From Puniceicoccus vermicola (GTDB lineage: Bacteria; Verrucomicrobiota; Verrucomicrobiia; Opitutales; Puniceicoccaceae), in contig NZ_JACHVA010000126.1 of NCBI RefSeq assembly GCF_014230055.1, positions 124,001 to 188,000 of the forward strand: 64,000 bases of DNA, written 5' to 3'. The notes under the pieces are model-generated. The model was not told the origin of the DNA and did not search any database. It saw only the letters and a program-made list of their open reading frames with translations. A program made the position numbers and the translations under genes. Of this stretch, positions 1-8,377 are shown one piece after another. The number at the start of each line of letters is the position of its first letter. Position 1 is the stretch's first letter.

Positions 1-480
1 GGAGTCCTTTTCATCGATGAAGCCTATGGACTGTCCCGATCAGAGGGTGAGAGCGATTTTGGTGGTGAAGCCGTCGATACACTGGTGAAGAGGATGGAGG
101 ATGAACGTCATCGACTTGTGGTTATCGTTGCTGGATATCCAGAAGAAATGCAGGGGTTTCTCGACTCGAACCCCGGTTTGCGTTCTCGATTTAACACTCA
201 TTTGCACTTCGAGAATTATTCCGCTGCCGAACTCTGCAAGATCTTCAAAATTTTTTGTGATAATAATGATTATCGTTTGAGCGCGAAAGCAGAGACGAAG
301 CTGTTTGAAATTTTCAAAAAAGAGACCGAACGGGCTGGGAAAGGTTTTGGAAATGGTCGATTTGCGAGGAACTTATTCGAGCAGATTATTCGCAATCACG
401 CTTTTCGCTTGAGTCTCAGAGAGGGACCTTTGGATCGAGAGACCTTGGAAACATTGGCCTTGGAGGATATCGCAGAGTAG
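1..480 (+). CDS. CbxX/CfxQ-type AAA+ ATPase, C-terminal part (5' truncated by window edge)
   Basis: The reading frame is open from the first base, so the gene starts upstream of the window. The visible 159 residues open with the Walker B strand GVLFIDEAY, followed by a sensor-1-like VIVAGY and the arginine-finger-like NPGLRSRF, then a helical lid domain. This order is that of CbxX/CfxQ (CbbX-like) AAA+ ATPases, cytosolic chaperone-like ATPases that include the Rubisco activase CbbX but also many stand-alone members of unknown target. No Rubisco gene is in view, so the client is unknown. The next gene lies about 190 bp downstream on the same strand and seems unrelated. Confidence 0.85.
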   Translation, partial: GVLFIDEAYGLSRSEGESDFGGEAVDTLVKRMEDERHRLVVIVAGYPEEMQGFLDSNPGLRSRFNTHLHFENYSAAELCKIFKIFCDNNDYRLSAKAETKLFEIFKKETERAGKGFGNGRFARNLFEQIIRNHAFRLSLREGPLDRETLETLALEDIAE

Positions 481-670
481 ACTAGGCCCGCACGCCGGCG
501 TAAGGATTTAGATGGGCTTCCGGTCGTTCTCTATGTTGTTCGTTCGGAACTAAGTTCTATCTTTACCTTTTTTAAGGGAGAACGATTGAGGCGCGCTAAG
601 CCCCTATTCAGCTTACCCCGATCTGATCAAACCTTGCCACCTGTCGAATGCGGTGAGTAGCGTCGGATCC

Positions 671-1831
671 ATGGGGAGACATGCCACCGGAGAATTCAGG
701 GAGAGAATTTCGCATTTTTGTTGCGGGAGGGCGTTGCTTCGGCTTTCGGGTCCAAGGACTTGGCTGTGTCTGCTGGCGACCTTGGGGATCGGTTCGACTC
801 TTTGGGCAGAGGATGTTGATCCAGAGGATTGGATTCCACCAGCGGCCCGGGAAAACCCCAAATACGACTGGATGCAGCTGACTTCGGGGGAATGGCTCAA
901 AGGGGAATTCTCCCATATGTATGAGGACTCGGTCGTTTTCGACAGCGACATTTTAGGTGAACTGACGATCGGTTGGGGAGGTGTGAAACGGGTGCGTTTT
1001 CGGAACCCCATGGGGGTTCGCTTGGATGATCGGACGGTCCATTACGATACCATCCGCATGCTCGATGGGGATATCACTTTGGAAAGCTCCGAGGAGACTG
1101 TGCCCAAGAGTCAGGTTGTTTCGATCACTCCGGTTTATAAGACCGAGTGGAGCCGTTGGAAGTTGGAGGGAAAGGTCGCGTTCGATTTTCAGTCGGGGAA
1201 CACGGACGAGACCCGCTACACCACAACCCTATCCGCCACTCGGCGAACGGTCAGCACCCGTTTCAATGGCGACTATATCGGGAATTACACCAAAACCGAT
1301 GGGGACGAGACGGCGAATAATCATCGGGCCAGTTCCAACTTCGATTACTTTTTCGATGAGCGTCTGTTCATTCGCGCGATCGACGCGGAATACTACCGAG
1401 ACCGGTTCCAGAACATCAATACGCAGGTGACGGTGGGTGCCGGTGTCGGTTATAAGTTTATCGATACGAGTAAGTTGGACTGGGAAATCCAGTTCGGCCC
1501 CGCTTATCAATATACTGAATTTGCTCAGGTTCCCGCAGGGTCCGATCGGACGGTCAGCAGTCCTGCAATCGTCCTGTCCTCGACCTTGGGGTGGGATATT
1601 ACCGCAGACCTTGACTATACGCTCAATTATCAGGGCACGTTGACGAACCGGGAATCCGGGCTCTATTCACAGCATATCGTCTCGTCGCTGGATTATGAAC
1701 TGACCAGCGTCTTTGACGTCTTCCTGATGCTACAGCTCGACCGGGTGGAGGAGCCTCAGCAACGTGCCGACGGTAGCACCCCGAGAAAGAACGATCTGAC
1801 CGTCTCCGTCGGTCTCGGGATTGACATTTAG
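671..1831 (+). CDS. DUF481 (YdiY-like) outer-membrane-type protein
   Basis: The product is about 386 residues. A hydrophobic stretch ending in LGIGSTLWA at roughly residues 30-50 looks like a signal peptide with an unusually long n-region. After a short beta-rich N-terminal part, the segment from WKLEGKVAFDFQSGNTDETR to the end consists of alternating-residue beta strands with repeated SATRR / DYFFDERLF / GAGVGYKF elements typical of DUF481, a predicted outer-membrane beta-barrel family. It ends in a strand (VSVGLGIDI) as barrels often do. The start is uncertain: a GTG 18 bp upstream at 653 is also in frame and neither has a clear Shine-Dalgarno. Function in the family is not known beyond a putative salt-induced outer-membrane role. 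Confidence 0.8.
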   Translation: MGRHATGEFRERISHFCCGRALLRLSGPRTWLCLLATLGIGSTLWAEDVDPEDWIPPAARENPKYDWMQLTSGEWLKGEFSHMYEDSVVFDSDILGELTIGWGGVKRVRFRNPMGVRLDDRTVHYDTIRMLDGDITLESSEETVPKSQVVSITPVYKTEWSRWKLEGKVAFDFQSGNTDETRYTTTLSATRRTVSTRFNGDYIGNYTKTDGDETANNHRASSNFDYFFDERLFIRAIDAEYYRDRFQNINTQVTVGAGVGYKFIDTSKLDWEIQFGPAYQYTEFAQVPAGSDRTVSSPAIVLSSTLGWDITADLDYTLNYQGTLTNRESGLYSQHIVSSLDYELTSVFDVFLMLQLDRVEEPQQRADGSTPRKNDLTVSVGLGIDI

Positions 1832-1903
1832 GTCTCGATTTCCGGTAGACTAGTCGAAATGGCTGTCGCCCTTCCGCTCCGGGGATTTGGATTGCTGGAG
1901 AGG

Positions 1904-2040
1904 AACGACGAAAGTCGTTTCTATGACCTGCGGGTGAATTTCGGTCTTTCCGCTTGCTGAGAGAATCGGCGTTTGCGAGGAGGTTGTCTTGGGGCGGAAG
2001 CTTTTCCCTGCAGAGGAAATCGCACGACTAAAGTCATGCG
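1904..2040. repeat. Short inverted repeats (REP-like hairpins) between convergent genes
   Basis: Two hairpins sit between the convergent DUF481 and HugZ-like genes. The first (1904-1919) is AACGAC-GAAA-GTCGTT, a perfect six-base-pair stem with a GAAA tetraloop. The second (2021-2040) has arms CGCACGACT and AGTCATGCG with one mismatch. The same pair of arms occurs at 15080-15122, there separated by about 25 extra bases. A related string CGTTTCTACGACTT follows near 2066. These look like members of a dispersed hairpin family rather than simple terminators, because no T-run follows either stem. Confidence 0.55.
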
Positions 2041-2071
2041 AGAACGATGGAGAGAACGGTGATGTCCGTTT

Positions 2072-2623
2072 CTACGACTTCGCCGAGCGGTGACCTTTGC
2101 CGTTGAGGCCCTTGAGGTGCTCCACTTCGGAGAGGTCGGCGGAGATGGAGTAGGCGCGACCGAATCCGAGGACCAAACGTCCATTAGCCGGTTCGAGGCG
2201 GATGAGATGGAAGTCCTCCATGTCCTTGAGATGCTTCACGACGCGGCCAAACTTTTCTTCAAAGCGTCCAAGCATCGCCTCCCAGGCGGGAGTGCCTCGT
2301 TCGATGGTGGAGGCTTGGGCGGAGAAGGAAATGCGTTTGCGGGCGAAGATTTGGTGCGCCGCTGACTCGTCCTCAATGATCATGAAAGAGGCCTTTCCGG
2401 TCTCAAGGAGGTTCTCCGTGTGGTCGGCGATCTCACTGACGTAGATGTAGACGTTGCGATTTTCGTCCAAAACTGCCGGCGAATAGCTCGCAGTGGGTTT
2501 TCCCGCGGCGTCGACCGTCGCCAGCTGAATGCTCTGGAGGGCGCCGAGCATCTGCTCGTATTCCTCCTGAATTTTGGCGAGGTCGTTGGCTGGAGGGGTT
2601 GGCATTTCTTGAGTTTGAGTCAT
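2072..2623 (-). CDS. HugZ/HutZ-like pyridoxamine 5'-phosphate oxidase-fold protein
   Basis: The 183-residue protein begins with an acidic helix and continues into a split-barrel fold with SIQLATVDAAGKPTASYSPA, a strand-turn typical of FMN-binding PNPOx-like proteins. The C-terminal half contains FHLIRLEPANGRLVLGFGRA, matching the HugZ/HutZ pattern in which a basic or aromatic tail helps bind heme. Members take part in heme degradation or iron acquisition from heme in other bacteria. No heme transporter or TonB gene is next to it, so a general flavin reductase-like role is possible. It has no signal peptide and should be cytosolic. It is convergent with the preceding gene. Confidence 0.75.
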   Translation of the reverse strand: MTQTQEMPTPPANDLAKIQEEYEQMLGALQSIQLATVDAAGKPTASYSPAVLDENRNVYIYVSEIADHTENLLETGKASFMIIEDESAAHQIFARKRISFSAQASTIERGTPAWEAMLGRFEEKFGRVVKHLKDMEDFHLIRLEPANGRLVLGFGRAYSISADLSEVEHLKGLNGKGHRSAKS

Positions 2624-2878
2624 AATCTCAATAGGGTTTAGGGAAGTTGGCGCAGTTTGGAAAGGATTAGTTTTGGGGAAGAAGCATTTTGCTCCGAGGA
2701 GGGGAGGGGGGCCTTTGGTTCCAATCGGGAGTCTCGGGTCGATTTTGTTGATACCAGATTCTCCGGTTTATTTACCACGAAATGCTAGGGTTGAAACTTT
2801 TGTTCAGGTGGATGTCTATGGGATCCTTTCTGGGCCGTGGCGTTCTGATCTTTTTTGTTCAGTCGAGGCGTTTGGAAT

Positions 2879-4072
2879 ATGAATATAGAGAAATCTACCC
2901 CGCCCCCCAGTTCTGAAGCTGGCCTTCCTGGAAGAGTGATACGTCATCTTTCTTCGGAAAGCAGGCAATATATTGGGTCTCCAAGTCTGGCGGTCCTGCC
3001 GGATGGTAGTTATGTGGCCTCGCACGATGTTTTTGGCCCCGGAACGGAGGAGATGGACTCTGGCAAAACCCTTATCTACGAAAGTTCCGATTGCGGAGAA
3101 ACGTGGGAGGAAATTGCCGTGGTTAGATCCGCGTTCTGGTCCAATCTCTTTGTTCACGAGGGTTGCTTGTATTTGATGGGGACGACTCATCATCACGGTC
3201 TTGTCGTGATTCGCCGCAGCGATGACGGCGGGCACACTTGGTCGATTCCAGCAACGCCTGAGACCGGACTGCTGACGCCCTACGGACAATTTCACACGGC
3301 TCCGGTTCCGATGCTGATTCATCGAGGACGGATTTGGCGATCCATAGAAGATGCTACGGCGAGCACGAGTTGGGGGGTGCGGTACAACCCGATGATTATG
3401 TCGGCACCCTTGGGGGCGGATTTGCTCCGTCAGGATAGCTGGTCGTTCAGTCAGATTTTCCGTCAGGAGTCTGACTGGTTGAAGGGGAGTTTTGGTGGTT
3501 GGCTCGAGGGGAATGTCCTGGCTTTGCCGGATGGTCGGATCGCCAACCTACTTCGTGTGGATATTGATCAAGGAGGAGTGGCAGCTTTGGTAACCTTGGG
3601 TTCGGACGGAAAGAGTCTGAGATTCGATCCGGATCGGGATTTCGTAGATTTCCCCGGAGGCGCTACCAAATTTACGGTGCGAAAAGATCCTGTCACTGGA
3701 AGCTACTGGGGTCTCGTGAATGCAGTCCCTTCTCATCATGCAAAGGATCTGCCCCGTCATACTTTTATCCGAAATACTCTCTCCCTTCTCTATTCCGAGG
3801 ATGGGCGTCAATGGGAGTTGCGTTCGACCGTCCTCTATCACCCGGAAGCGAAGCGACACGGATTTCAATATGTGGATTGGCTCTTCGAGGGAGAAGACAT
3901 TCTGGCCGTAAGTCGAACCGCCTGGGATGACGCGAGCGGTGGGGCTCCCAACCAGCATGATGCCAATTTTCTGACCTTTCATCGCATTCGTGATTTTCGT
4001 TCACTGAATCCCGAGAACGATTCGGAAATATTTTCGACCAACGGAGATTCGTCGAAATCCATTTGCATCTGA
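2879..4072 (+). CDS. BNR-repeat sialidase-like protein (beta-propeller exo-glycosidase or lyase)
   Basis: The 397-residue product contains Asp-box motifs of the S-x-D-x-G-x-x-W type: SSDCGETW at about residue 69, SDDGGHTW at about 114 and a variant SEDGRQW near residue 300. These mark the turns of a six-bladed sialidase-like propeller. No signal peptide is seen, so a cytosolic enzyme acting on imported oligosaccharides is likely. The family includes exo-alpha-sialidases and related rhamnosidases and lyases, so the substrate cannot be read from sequence. The ATG at 2879 is preferred over the upstream TTG at 2855. It is followed 51 bp later by an SGNH esterase on the same strand, suggesting a small saccharide-processing unit. 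Confidence 0.75.
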   Translation: MNIEKSTPPPSSEAGLPGRVIRHLSSESRQYIGSPSLAVLPDGSYVASHDVFGPGTEEMDSGKTLIYESSDCGETWEEIAVVRSAFWSNLFVHEGCLYLMGTTHHHGLVVIRRSDDGGHTWSIPATPETGLLTPYGQFHTAPVPMLIHRGRIWRSIEDATASTSWGVRYNPMIMSAPLGADLLRQDSWSFSQIFRQESDWLKGSFGGWLEGNVLALPDGRIANLLRVDIDQGGVAALVTLGSDGKSLRFDPDRDFVDFPGGATKFTVRKDPVTGSYWGLVNAVPSHHAKDLPRHTFIRNTLSLLYSEDGRQWELRSTVLYHPEAKRHGFQYVDWLFEGEDILAVSRTAWDDASGGAPNQHDANFLTFHRIRDFRSLNPENDSEIFSTNGDSSKSICI

Positions 4073-4123
4073 TTTACGTCCGCGATCTCCAAGATTTGAA
4101 TTCACCTAACCTCCTATTCCCCT

Positions 4124-4849
4124 ATGCATTTTCCATCTCTTCCCCGTCTCTCGTTTTCTGCTTTTGCCGTGTTGATCTCTCTTGGCGGTGCGACCCTACT
4201 TTTCGGAGACAATCCGGCCATTGAGCCTGCCCCGCGCAATACCTGGATGGACCAGCATAATCGCTTGTTGCAAGTGGTGGAGCGAACTCCTGAGGCGCCT
4301 CTGATCTTTGTGGGGGATTCGATCACGCGAAATTGGAACAGTCGTGGGAGAGATGTTTGGAAAGAGCGCTACGCCGATCTCCCCGCGATCAATCTGGGGA
4401 TCAGTGGGGATAAGACAGAAAATATTCTTTGGCGTCTTCAGCACGGGGCTTTGGAGGGTTTGAGTCCCAAGGCGGTCGTGGTGATGGCGGGGACGAATAA
4501 TATTCATCGGGACGATGCTGAACAAATAGCGGAAGGTGTGGAGGCAATCGTAGACGAAATTCTAGAGCGTTGTCCGGACGGTCACATTCTTCTTATCGGG
4601 ATTTTCCCCCGCAGCTCGAACCCTCGGGCTCCAGAGCGTGTTAAAATCAAGGAGGTCAATTCGACGATTGCGGGGTTGGCGGCCGAGCCTCGGGTCGAGT
4701 TTCTCGATATCGGAGACTTGCTGCTGAATGAGGACGGATCGATGGACCGGGAACTTTTTCCAGATTCACTGCATCCGTTGAGTGAAGGGTATGTGATTTG
4801 GGCGAATGCGATGGCTCCACAATTGGACGAATGGATCGGTCAGCCGTAG
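4124..4849 (+). CDS. Secreted SGNH/GDSL-family hydrolase (carbohydrate or lipid esterase)
   Basis: The 241-residue protein starts with a signal peptide (hydrophobic run about residues 10-27). It has all SGNH blocks: FVGDSITRNW with the nucleophile serine at about residue 66, the glycine of block II in NLGISGDKTEN, the asparagine of block III in MAGTNN, and the D-x-x-H of block V in DSLHPLSEGY. This layout resembles the PAF-acetylhydrolase beta/gamma-like GDSL family, which in verrucomicrobia and bacteroidetes often deacetylates polysaccharides. It is most likely a periplasmic or extracellular esterase. It lies between a sialidase-like gene and an AraC regulator, consistent with glycan processing. 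Confidence 0.85.
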   Translation: MHFPSLPRLSFSAFAVLISLGGATLLFGDNPAIEPAPRNTWMDQHNRLLQVVERTPEAPLIFVGDSITRNWNSRGRDVWKERYADLPAINLGISGDKTENILWRLQHGALEGLSPKAVVVMAGTNNIHRDDAEQIAEGVEAIVDEILERCPDGHILLIGIFPRSSNPRAPERVKIKEVNSTIAGLAAEPRVEFLDIGDLLLNEDGSMDRELFPDSLHPLSEGYVIWANAMAPQLDEWIGQP

Positions 4850-5020
4850 TCTGAGAATTTGTAGGGTTGGCGGTAGGAGAGGATTGGAATTTCTCGCGGG
4901 AAATCCATTGAAGGTTTTGGATCGGAGCATTCGCAGTTTTCTTTGTCTCTGTGGGGCTTCGGAAGATGCAAAGGACGAGCACTGGAGACTTGCTCTCTTC
5001 GAAGAAAGAACGAGAATAGT

Positions 5021-6007
5021 ATGAGCGGAGATCGGAAAACGGGTCCGGCCGATTCTGTCCGTTTATGTATGGAATCGCTGGAATCACTTTGTGGCAGATT
5101 TGGAGGCAAGTTCAGTCGCCAGCGAGGTGCTTGGCCTTCGACTTCGCGTGACTACTGGCTGATTTTTGAGGCACTCCACCCGATTTCAGTCGGGTATGTG
5201 AGTCGAAGTTCGCAAATTCACAGTAGCTGGGGAATGCGGTGGCATTTTGAAAATCGGAAAATGCGTAGTTTGGACTACTATTCCTTGATTTTCATCACCC
5301 GTGGACGCGGGCTCTACTACGATCATCACACCGAGACGGATTTGGAGGTTTCTGCGGGGGATTTGATCTGTGTTTTTCCCAGCAAATCCCATGCCTATGG
5401 TCCTCGCCCTGGAGAATCCTGGGATGAAATCAATGTGGAGTTTGTCGGTCCGGTTTTCGACAGTTGGATGGGCGTCGGTCTTTTGGATCCTTCGCAGCCG
5501 ATTCGCTCTTTGGCCGCTTCCGATTCTCCGGAGAATATTGATTACTGGCTTCAGCGTTTCTATGAGGTCGTTTTGCCGATCGTGGAGACCAACACCTTTG
5601 AACCCACGTTGAGCGACACGGGGAGAATGGTGGCCCTGATTGCCGAAATGAGCGACACTTGGCAGACGGGTACCTGCGACACGGATCTGACTTGGATGAA
5701 TGAGGCAAAGAGACGCCTCAAGGAACTTCCCTTGAAAGAAAAGCCGGACTACGAATGGTTGGCAGGTTCCTTCTGTATAGGAGAGCAAGCGTTTCGTAAA
5801 AAGTTCAAACGACTCAGTGGGCTAACTCCGTCAGAGTATCGATCTCGTCTCCAGATCGAAGCGGCTTGTCACCTGTTGATTTCCGAAAAGCCGATTAAAG
5901 AGATTGGCTACGATTTGGGATTCGGAAGTTATTATTATTTCTCCCGACGTTTCAAGCAGCTTACGGGCATGACCCCGGGACAGTACCGCAAGAATGTGAC
6001 GGCTTGA
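5021..6007 (+). CDS. AraC-family transcriptional regulator
   Basis: The 328-residue regulator has an N-terminal cupin-like ligand-binding half, including LIFITRGRGLYYDHH and the DLICVFPSKSHAYGP turn. The C-terminal half is a double helix-turn-helix (WLAGSFCIGEQAFRKKFKRL, then IKEIGYDLGFGSYYYFSRRF and GMTPGQYRKN), the AraC/XylS signature. It probably senses a sugar and activates the genes that follow on the same strand: pseudopilin, PEP-CTERM protein and glycoside hydrolase, starting 146 bp downstream. The ATG at 5021 was chosen because the longer frame adds a basic, low-homology stretch that overlaps the end of the region after the esterase. Confidence 0.85.
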   Translation: MSGDRKTGPADSVRLCMESLESLCGRFGGKFSRQRGAWPSTSRDYWLIFEALHPISVGYVSRSSQIHSSWGMRWHFENRKMRSLDYYSLIFITRGRGLYYDHHTETDLEVSAGDLICVFPSKSHAYGPRPGESWDEINVEFVGPVFDSWMGVGLLDPSQPIRSLAASDSPENIDYWLQRFYEVVLPIVETNTFEPTLSDTGRMVALIAEMSDTWQTGTCDTDLTWMNEAKRRLKELPLKEKPDYEWLAGSFCIGEQAFRKKFKRLSGLTPSEYRSRLQIEAACHLLISEKPIKEIGYDLGFGSYYYFSRRFKQLTGMTPGQYRKNVTA

Positions 6008-6153
6008 TGGTTGTGCTTCCACGGGAGAGCATTCGGGGTGAAATGTCTTTGGATTGTGGGTGCTAATTTCGGTGTGCTGCTCGATACCAATTAAGACAAT
6101 ATAGATATTGAATTGTGTGGGGGATGGAATTTGCGGAAGAGTGAATTCTTTAG

Positions 6154-6900
6154 ATGATGGAGGGTATGAATCGCTCCCCACGCCCTTGGGTCAAGGTTTG
6201 CCCCATCCCAAGAATTTTTCCCCTTAGGTCCTCTTTGTCTAGAGATGGATTTACCTTAATCGAGCTCCTCGCTGTAATCGCAATACTGGGTGTTTTGACG
6301 TCCATACTGATCCCTGCGATCGGCTCAATTCGTAGCGGAGCAAAGAGTTCCCAGTGTAGGTCCAATCTTCGTCAGATCCATGGTGGTGTCATTCTTTATG
6401 CGACGGAGAATGAAGGTTGGCTGCCTCCGAATGAAGACGATAGAGGCCATGGAGCTTGGTGGAAGCAGATCTATCCCGCCTATATCGATGGACCGGGAGT
6501 ATTTCTCTGTCCGGCTGATGAGACGGAAGGCATCTCAGATGAGAATGCAGATCTGGCTTGGAATGGGAAACTTTCATACGGAGCCATGGGGAACGATGAC
6601 CCTTACGCCAAACAGGGCGTCATGGATAAGAAGTTAAGCATGTTTTCCGAGCCGAGCATTTCCGTAATGTTGGTGGACGCTCATCGAGAGGGGCGGCAGC
6701 TCGCCAAGAGTTGGTTCTACAATTGGCCCCGTTACTCTCCTGACATTGTTCCGGCCCATGGAGACAAAGTCAATCTGGCCTTCGTCGACGGTCACGTGGA
6801 GGACCTTTCGGTCGAGGAGATTGAGCAACGGTTCGATGAGGACCGTATCCGGATTTCTTACGGGGGAATGCCCTCAAGAACTGAAAAACTAACCCGTTAA
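6154..6900 (+). CDS. Solitary prepilin-type pseudopilin, H-X9-DG type
   Basis: This 248-residue protein has a basic leader ending in RDGFTLIELLAVIAILGVL, the type IV prepilin / type II pseudopilin cleavage and methylation signal (cleavage after G, Phe+1, Glu+5), with a hydrophobic helix behind it. The C-terminal half carries H-GDKVNLAFV-DGHVEDL, exactly the H-X9-DG spacing that defines the prepilin-type processing-associated H-X9-DG domain common in planctomycetes, lentisphaerae and verrucomicrobia. Cysteines flank the middle domain. No other pilus or secretion gene is adjacent, so it must use a shared prepilin peptidase elsewhere. It opens a plus-strand set with a PEP-CTERM protein 20 bp downstream. 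ATG codons at 6157 and 6166 are alternative starts. Confidence 0.88.
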   Translation: MMEGMNRSPRPWVKVCPIPRIFPLRSSLSRDGFTLIELLAVIAILGVLTSILIPAIGSIRSGAKSSQCRSNLRQIHGGVILYATENEGWLPPNEDDRGHGAWWKQIYPAYIDGPGVFLCPADETEGISDENADLAWNGKLSYGAMGNDDPYAKQGVMDKKLSMFSEPSISVMLVDAHREGRQLAKSWFYNWPRYSPDIVPAHGDKVNLAFVDGHVEDLSVEEIEQRFDEDRIRISYGGMPSRTEKLTR

Positions 6901-6920
6901 TCTTAGAACCCCAAAATATC

Positions 6921-8318
6921 ATGAATGCGACTTATACTTATTTCTCGGTGGTAATGCTCTCAGTGTTGTCTCTCCAGGCCGCCGACTTTTCCTGGACGAA
7001 CGGCTCCGTGGGAGGAAACTGGAGCGATGGAACGAATTGGAACCAGAGCGGCTCGGTCCCAGGTAGTTCCGATAATGTTGTGGCTCCGACCGCTTTCGGC
7101 CAGGTTGCTATCGACACGGATGTGGAGATTCAAAACTTCACTTATGCGACCGGAGGCAGTAGCTGGTCTCTGGTCAACATCGGAGCCGATCATACCATGT
7201 CGGTGAACCAACTCTATAAGGCGGGTGGATTGTCTCTCTACTTTACCTCGAATTCCGCCACCGAAAAACTCTCTTTGGAGGTAGGAGAGTTGGTGGCGAG
7301 AGACGGGATTCTGAATTTGGGAGGAGTCAATTCCTGGCAAGCGAATGCTCTGGGAAGTCTTTCCGTGTCCGGTACTACCCATGTGTATGGCAATTTGAAC
7401 GTGAATGCGGATAATGCCTCCCTCGGGTTAATTCATTTTCGCGAAGCGGGGGGGACCTTGGCGATAGCTTCATACCGGACGGGAGGTAATGCGACGAGGT
7501 CGGTTTCTTCCAGCGGTTTGACAGGAGATGCAGGGTCCCTGTACGTAACTTCCGCAAACCTTCAGAGTTCGTCGGCCAGTCTGGAAGGTCAGTTAACCGT
7601 CAATACAGATACGGATTATTCCTATTCCGGAGAGCTTGTTGATCGTGGAGGGTCCGGGACGGTTGGGGATGTCACACTTTCGTTGATCAAGGCGGGAGTC
7701 GGAACCCAAAGTCTCAACGGGTCCAACACATATAGTGGAACGACGACCGTGAACGGAGGGACTCTTCTCGTCAATGGGACGCATTCGAATGCCGGTTCGT
7801 ATCAATTGAATGGCGGAACATTGGGCGGTAGCGGAACCATTTCGACCACAGACGCAGACGTAACGGTCGCCAATTGTGCTGGATTGACCCCCGGCGATAA
7901 CGGTGTTGGCGTGTTGAGTCTTAACTTGGGAACCGGGACCCTCGATTTGTCTGCGGCCCTTGAGTCTCAGGACGTCTTGGCCTATGAACTCGATTCGATT
8001 GGAGCCAGTGATCGGATTGATTTGACCGGAATCTTGAACATCGGCTCGGGCGTTCTGGATCTGAGCAGCTTCTCTTTCGATTTTCTCAGCGGGGTTGAAG
8101 AGGGAAGTTACACCTTGATCAGCTCCTCTGAAATCATTGCGGGAACCTTGGGAACCAATTTGAGTGGCACACAAGATGGCTGGGAGTTGGATCTCTATCT
8201 TTCTGGAGACAATCAGAAGGTAATGATGGATGTTTCGGCGATTCCAGAAGTTTCTTCTACGGGACTGTTGATGGGAGTCGGTGTTCTTCTGTTCCTCGGT
8301 TCTAAGCGGAAGCGTTAG
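6921..8318 (+). CDS. PEP-CTERM-like surface protein with autotransporter-type beta-strand repeats
   Basis: The 465-residue protein has a signal peptide ending near LSLQA, then Gly/Ser/Asn-rich repeats such as FSWTNGSVGGNWSDGTNW and LNGSNTYSGTTTVNGGTLLV, the latter being the autotransporter-associated beta-strand repeat (passenger-type beta helix). The C-terminus has IPEVSSTGLLMGV, a hydrophobic helix and a basic KRKR tail. That is the PEP-CTERM layout with PEV instead of PEP, so exosortase processing is likely but not certain. It sits between a pseudopilin and a glycoside hydrolase that may even start only 2 bp after its stop. I infer a cell-surface or matrix protein helping substrate binding. 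Confidence 0.8.
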   Translation: MNATYTYFSVVMLSVLSLQAADFSWTNGSVGGNWSDGTNWNQSGSVPGSSDNVVAPTAFGQVAIDTDVEIQNFTYATGGSSWSLVNIGADHTMSVNQLYKAGGLSLYFTSNSATEKLSLEVGELVARDGILNLGGVNSWQANALGSLSVSGTTHVYGNLNVNADNASLGLIHFREAGGTLAIASYRTGGNATRSVSSSGLTGDAGSLYVTSANLQSSSASLEGQLTVNTDTDYSYSGELVDRGGSGTVGDVTLSLIKAGVGTQSLNGSNTYSGTTTVNGGTLLVNGTHSNAGSYQLNGGTLGGSGTISTTDADVTVANCAGLTPGDNGVGVLSLNLGTGTLDLSAALESQDVLAYELDSIGASDRIDLTGILNIGSGVLDLSSFSFDFLSGVEEGSYTLISSSEIIAGTLGTNLSGTQDGWELDLYLSGDNQKVMMDVSAIPEVSSTGLLMGVGVLLFLGSKRKR

Positions 8319-8377
8319 AAATGATCTATTCTTGTTTCGCCATTTGCGACTCTTATTGGGTGAGACGCTCGATCCCT

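Noticed and set aside
1-480. CbbX Rubisco activase
   Set aside because: Only the C-terminal half is visible and there are no Rubisco genes; the general CbxX/CfxQ name is safer.
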